5,697 bases of DNA, from NCBI GenBank assembly GCA_016213455.1, contig JACRAG010000384.1, forward strand, positions 1 to 5,697, read 5' to 3'. Shown here piece by piece: positions 4,483 through 5,697 of the stretch. Below the pieces are notes generated by a model. The model saw only the letters and a list, made by a program, of their open reading frames with translations. It had not been told where the DNA came from and did not search any database. The translations under genes and the position numbers were made by a program. The stretch is from Anaerolineae bacterium (GTDB lineage Bacteria > Chloroflexota > Anaerolineae > Anaerolineales > Anaerolineaceae). How positions within the stretch are numbered: the stretch's first letter is position 1; every line of letters begins with the position of its first letter.

Positions 4483-5256
4483 ATGCTAAAAGTTGAAGGG
4501 CTGAACGTACATTACGGCGAGCGTCCCATCCTCAAAGACATTTCCTTTGAGGCCCAGCGCGGGCAGATTTTGGGCGTCATCGGTCCCAACGGCGCGGGAA
4601 AAACCACGCTCATCCGCGCCCTGAGCGGCGTGCTGCCGCTGCGTTCGGGCGCCATGCACGTCAACGGCAAAGACCTGCGCCGCATGAGCGAACAGGAACG
4701 TGCCCGCCTGGTGGCGGTGGTGCCGCAGGCGCGCAACCTGCCCCCGGCATTCACCGGGCGCGAGATGGTGCAGATGGGCCGCACTCACTACCTCAACTGG
4801 CTGGGGCAGCTCTCCGTGCGCGACAACCAGCGCGTGCTGCAGGCCATGCAGCGTTCCAGCACCCTGGAACTGGCCGACCGGCGCATGGGCGACCTGTCGG
4901 GCGGAGAACAGCAGCGCCTGCTGCTGGCGCGCGCCCTGGCCCAGGAAGCCCCCCTGCTGCTGCTGGACGAACCCACCACGCACCTCGACCTGCAGTACCA
5001 GATCGGTCTGCTGGACGCCGTGCGCGACCTGGTGGACCGGGACGGGCTGACCGTGGTGATGACCCTGCACGACCTCAACCTGGTCAGCCGCTACGCCGAC
5101 CGGCTGTGCCTGCTGGTGGAGGGCCGGATTCAAGCACTGGGCACCCCCGAAGAGGTGCTCGATCCTGCGCTGCTCAGCCAGGTGTATCACGTCCCGCTGC
5201 AGCGTATGCGCGCCAGCGAGGGCGGTCGCCCCATCATCCTGCCCACGGTCCTGTAA
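4483..5256 (+). CDS. btuD: Cobalamin ABC transporter ATP-binding protein
   Basis: This 257-residue cytoplasmic ATPase powers the BtuCD importer. All the nucleotide-binding motifs are intact: Walker A GPNGAGKTT (34-42, with K40 and T41), Q-loop Q82 in VVPQ, signature LSGGEQQR (138-145), Walker B LLLLDE (158-163, catalytic E163), D-loop around L168-D169, and switch H196. The order and the THLDLQYQ segment (166-173) are typical of the BtuD/FhuC/HemV branch of importer ATPases. The C-terminal part (about 213-257) is a short family extension with EGRIQALGTPEEVL. The ATG at 4483 has GAGG 5 bases upstream and follows btuC by 18 bases. It is the last gene of the operon; a strong hairpin follows at 5274. 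All key residues are present, so I expect an active ATPase. Confidence 0.95.
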   Translation: MLKVEGLNVHYGERPILKDISFEAQRGQILGVIGPNGAGKTTLIRALSGVLPLRSGAMHVNGKDLRRMSEQERARLVAVVPQARNLPPAFTGREMVQMGRTHYLNWLGQLSVRDNQRVLQAMQRSSTLELADRRMGDLSGGEQQRLLLARALAQEAPLLLLDEPTTHLDLQYQIGLLDAVRDLVDRDGLTVVMTLHDLNLVSRYADRLCLLVEGRIQALGTPEEVLDPALLSQVYHVPLQRMRASEGGRPIILPTVL

Positions 5257-5273
5257 AACGGAAGCATCATCAA

Positions 5274-5309
5274 CAACGACCCTTTCTCCGGCAAGAGAAA
5301 GGGTCGTTG
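5274..5309. terminator. Perfect 15-bp hairpin between convergent btuD and OsmC genes
   Basis: 5274-5288 and 5295-5309 are exact complements over 15 bases, with loop CGGCAA. The stem lies 17 bases after the btuD stop. The following sequence is CGTTTCATC, so the U-tract is poor for an intrinsic terminator. The stem is long enough to stabilise the 3' end of the transcript even so. On the minus strand the following bases are TTGATGATG, also T-poor. Confidence 0.65.
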
Positions 5310-5337
5310 CGTTTCATCCCGGTTTTACCCCCCGTGC

Positions 5338-5357
5338 GAGGGTCAATCTTGACCCTC
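5338..5357. repeat. 9-bp palindrome GAGGGTCAA / TTGACCCTC
   Basis: 5338-5346 pairs with 5349-5357, leaving two bases (TC) between, so this is close to a full 20-bp palindrome. As RNA it would form a tight hairpin with an opened loop; as DNA it could be a protein-binding site. It sits between the btuD hairpin and the end of the OsmC-family gene and has no T-run on either strand. Confidence 0.5.
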
Positions 5358-5420
5358 ATCGAACAAGGAGGAGTTTCAGCCGATTTGCGGATAACCATCC
5401 GATGCGAAGGGTGGATTAAT

Positions 5421-5697
5421 TTATTCCACCACCTTGGTGTAGGTGTTGAAGCTGGGCGGGTGCTCCAGGTGCTTTTTGACCGCGCACATGTTGGCCGTGC
5501 GCACCAGCGACTCATAATACTTGTCCGGGAAGCTGGCGGGAACCTGAATCTCCAGGTCCACCGTACCCACCATGCCGGTCATCGGATCGCGGTGAATGCG
5601 CTCGACGATGCGAATGCCTTCGGTGGGCAGCCCACGCTGGCGGCAGAAACCCAGCACATAAATCCCCGCGCAGGTGCCAATGGACGAAAGGAACACC
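5421..5697 (-). CDS. OsmC-family protein, C-terminal part
   Basis: The minus-strand frame is open from the window edge to a TAA at 5423-5421, giving 91 visible residues; the N-terminal part lies outside. The first visible codon (GTG, 5696-5694) is internal, not a start, because the conserved cysteine helix begins immediately. Visible features match the OsmC/Ohr fold: FLSSIGTCAGIYVLGFC (visible residues 2-18) with the first conserved Cys at 9, a strand-rich middle ending in VDLEIQVPASFPDKY (46-60), and the second conserved Cys at 71 in ANMCAVKKHLEHPPSF. Two such cysteines form the redox centre in peroxide-reducing members. C18 is additional. Whether it acts on organic hydroperoxides or another thiol substrate cannot be told from this part. 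The gene is convergent with btuD, with no evident functional link. Confidence 0.85.
   Translation of the reverse strand, partial: VFLSSIGTCAGIYVLGFCRQRGLPTEGIRIVERIHRDPMTGMVGTVDLEIQVPASFPDKYYESLVRTANMCAVKKHLEHPPSFNTYTKVVE

Noticed and set aside
3852..4496. Plus-strand 214-codon frame inside btuC
   Set aside because: It is an alternative-frame shadow of btuC, which carries all family motifs; the product is a GC-driven Arg/Gly/Ala-rich string.
4486..5190. Long minus-strand frame opposite btuD (234 codons)
   Set aside because: Antisense shadow of an intact ATPase gene; the H-, Q- and V-rich translation has no recognisable domain.
5365..5373. Strong Shine-Dalgarno-like AAGGAGGAG on the plus strand
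   Set aside because: No ATG or GTG at suitable spacing follows, and the frames after it run antisense into the OsmC-family gene.
5410..5430. Inverted repeat GGTGGA...TCCACC at the end of the OsmC-family gene
   Set aside because: The 6-bp stem overlaps the last codons and has no T-run on the minus strand, so a terminator call is not supported.

Overview
The window looks like chromosomal DNA of a GC-rich bacterium, most likely a member of Chloroflexota (Anaerolineae-like). That guess rests on three things: lipoproteins with short TPTPA-type linkers after the lipobox cysteine, a lipid-anchored B12-binding protein where a Gram-negative would have a soluble periplasmic one, and a dense intergenic load of palindromic repeats. 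It is an inference; there is no rRNA or other marker gene in the window.

Layout. 1-417 (minus strand, runs off the left edge): N-terminal part of a polytopic membrane protein of the UreH/DsbD-like transmembrane family (often labelled TauE/SafE). 418-623: divergent intergenic region with one candidate promoter per side and a striking set of TATCA pentamers. 624-1061 (plus): a PCu(A)C-type copper chaperone lipoprotein, followed by a good intrinsic terminator (1086-1118). 1119 to about 2125: about 1 kb with no credible gene, filled with repeats: a 140-bp element with terminal inverted repeats, two direct copies of a 96-99 bp palindromic repeat, diverged inverted copies of TGTCATTGCGAG-type repeats, and several GC-rich hairpins. 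2130-2450: promoter, cobalamin riboswitch and expression platform. 2449-5256 (plus): a B12 ABC importer operon, btuF-btuC-btuD. 5257-5420: intergenic, with a perfect 15-bp hairpin and a second palindrome. 5421-5697 (minus, runs off the right edge): C-terminal part of an OsmC-family thiol protein.

How the parts work together. The riboswitch should sense intracellular cobalamin and reduce expression of btuFCD when the vitamin is plentiful. BtuF captures the corrinoid outside the membrane, BtuC forms the channel and BtuD supplies ATP hydrolysis. No B12 synthesis or remodelling genes are in view, so salvage is the only function supported here. The left-hand pair suggests a copper-handling locus: an extracytoplasmic Cu(I) chaperone, usually serving cytochrome oxidase CuA assembly, divergent from a membrane protein of a family often found near metal or redox maturation genes.

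I do not see a clearly new biological system. The points most worth a second look are the TATCA arrangement between the divergent copper-side genes, two extra cysteines around the copper site of the chaperone, the layered repeat island, and the altered but compensated helix in the riboswitch core.
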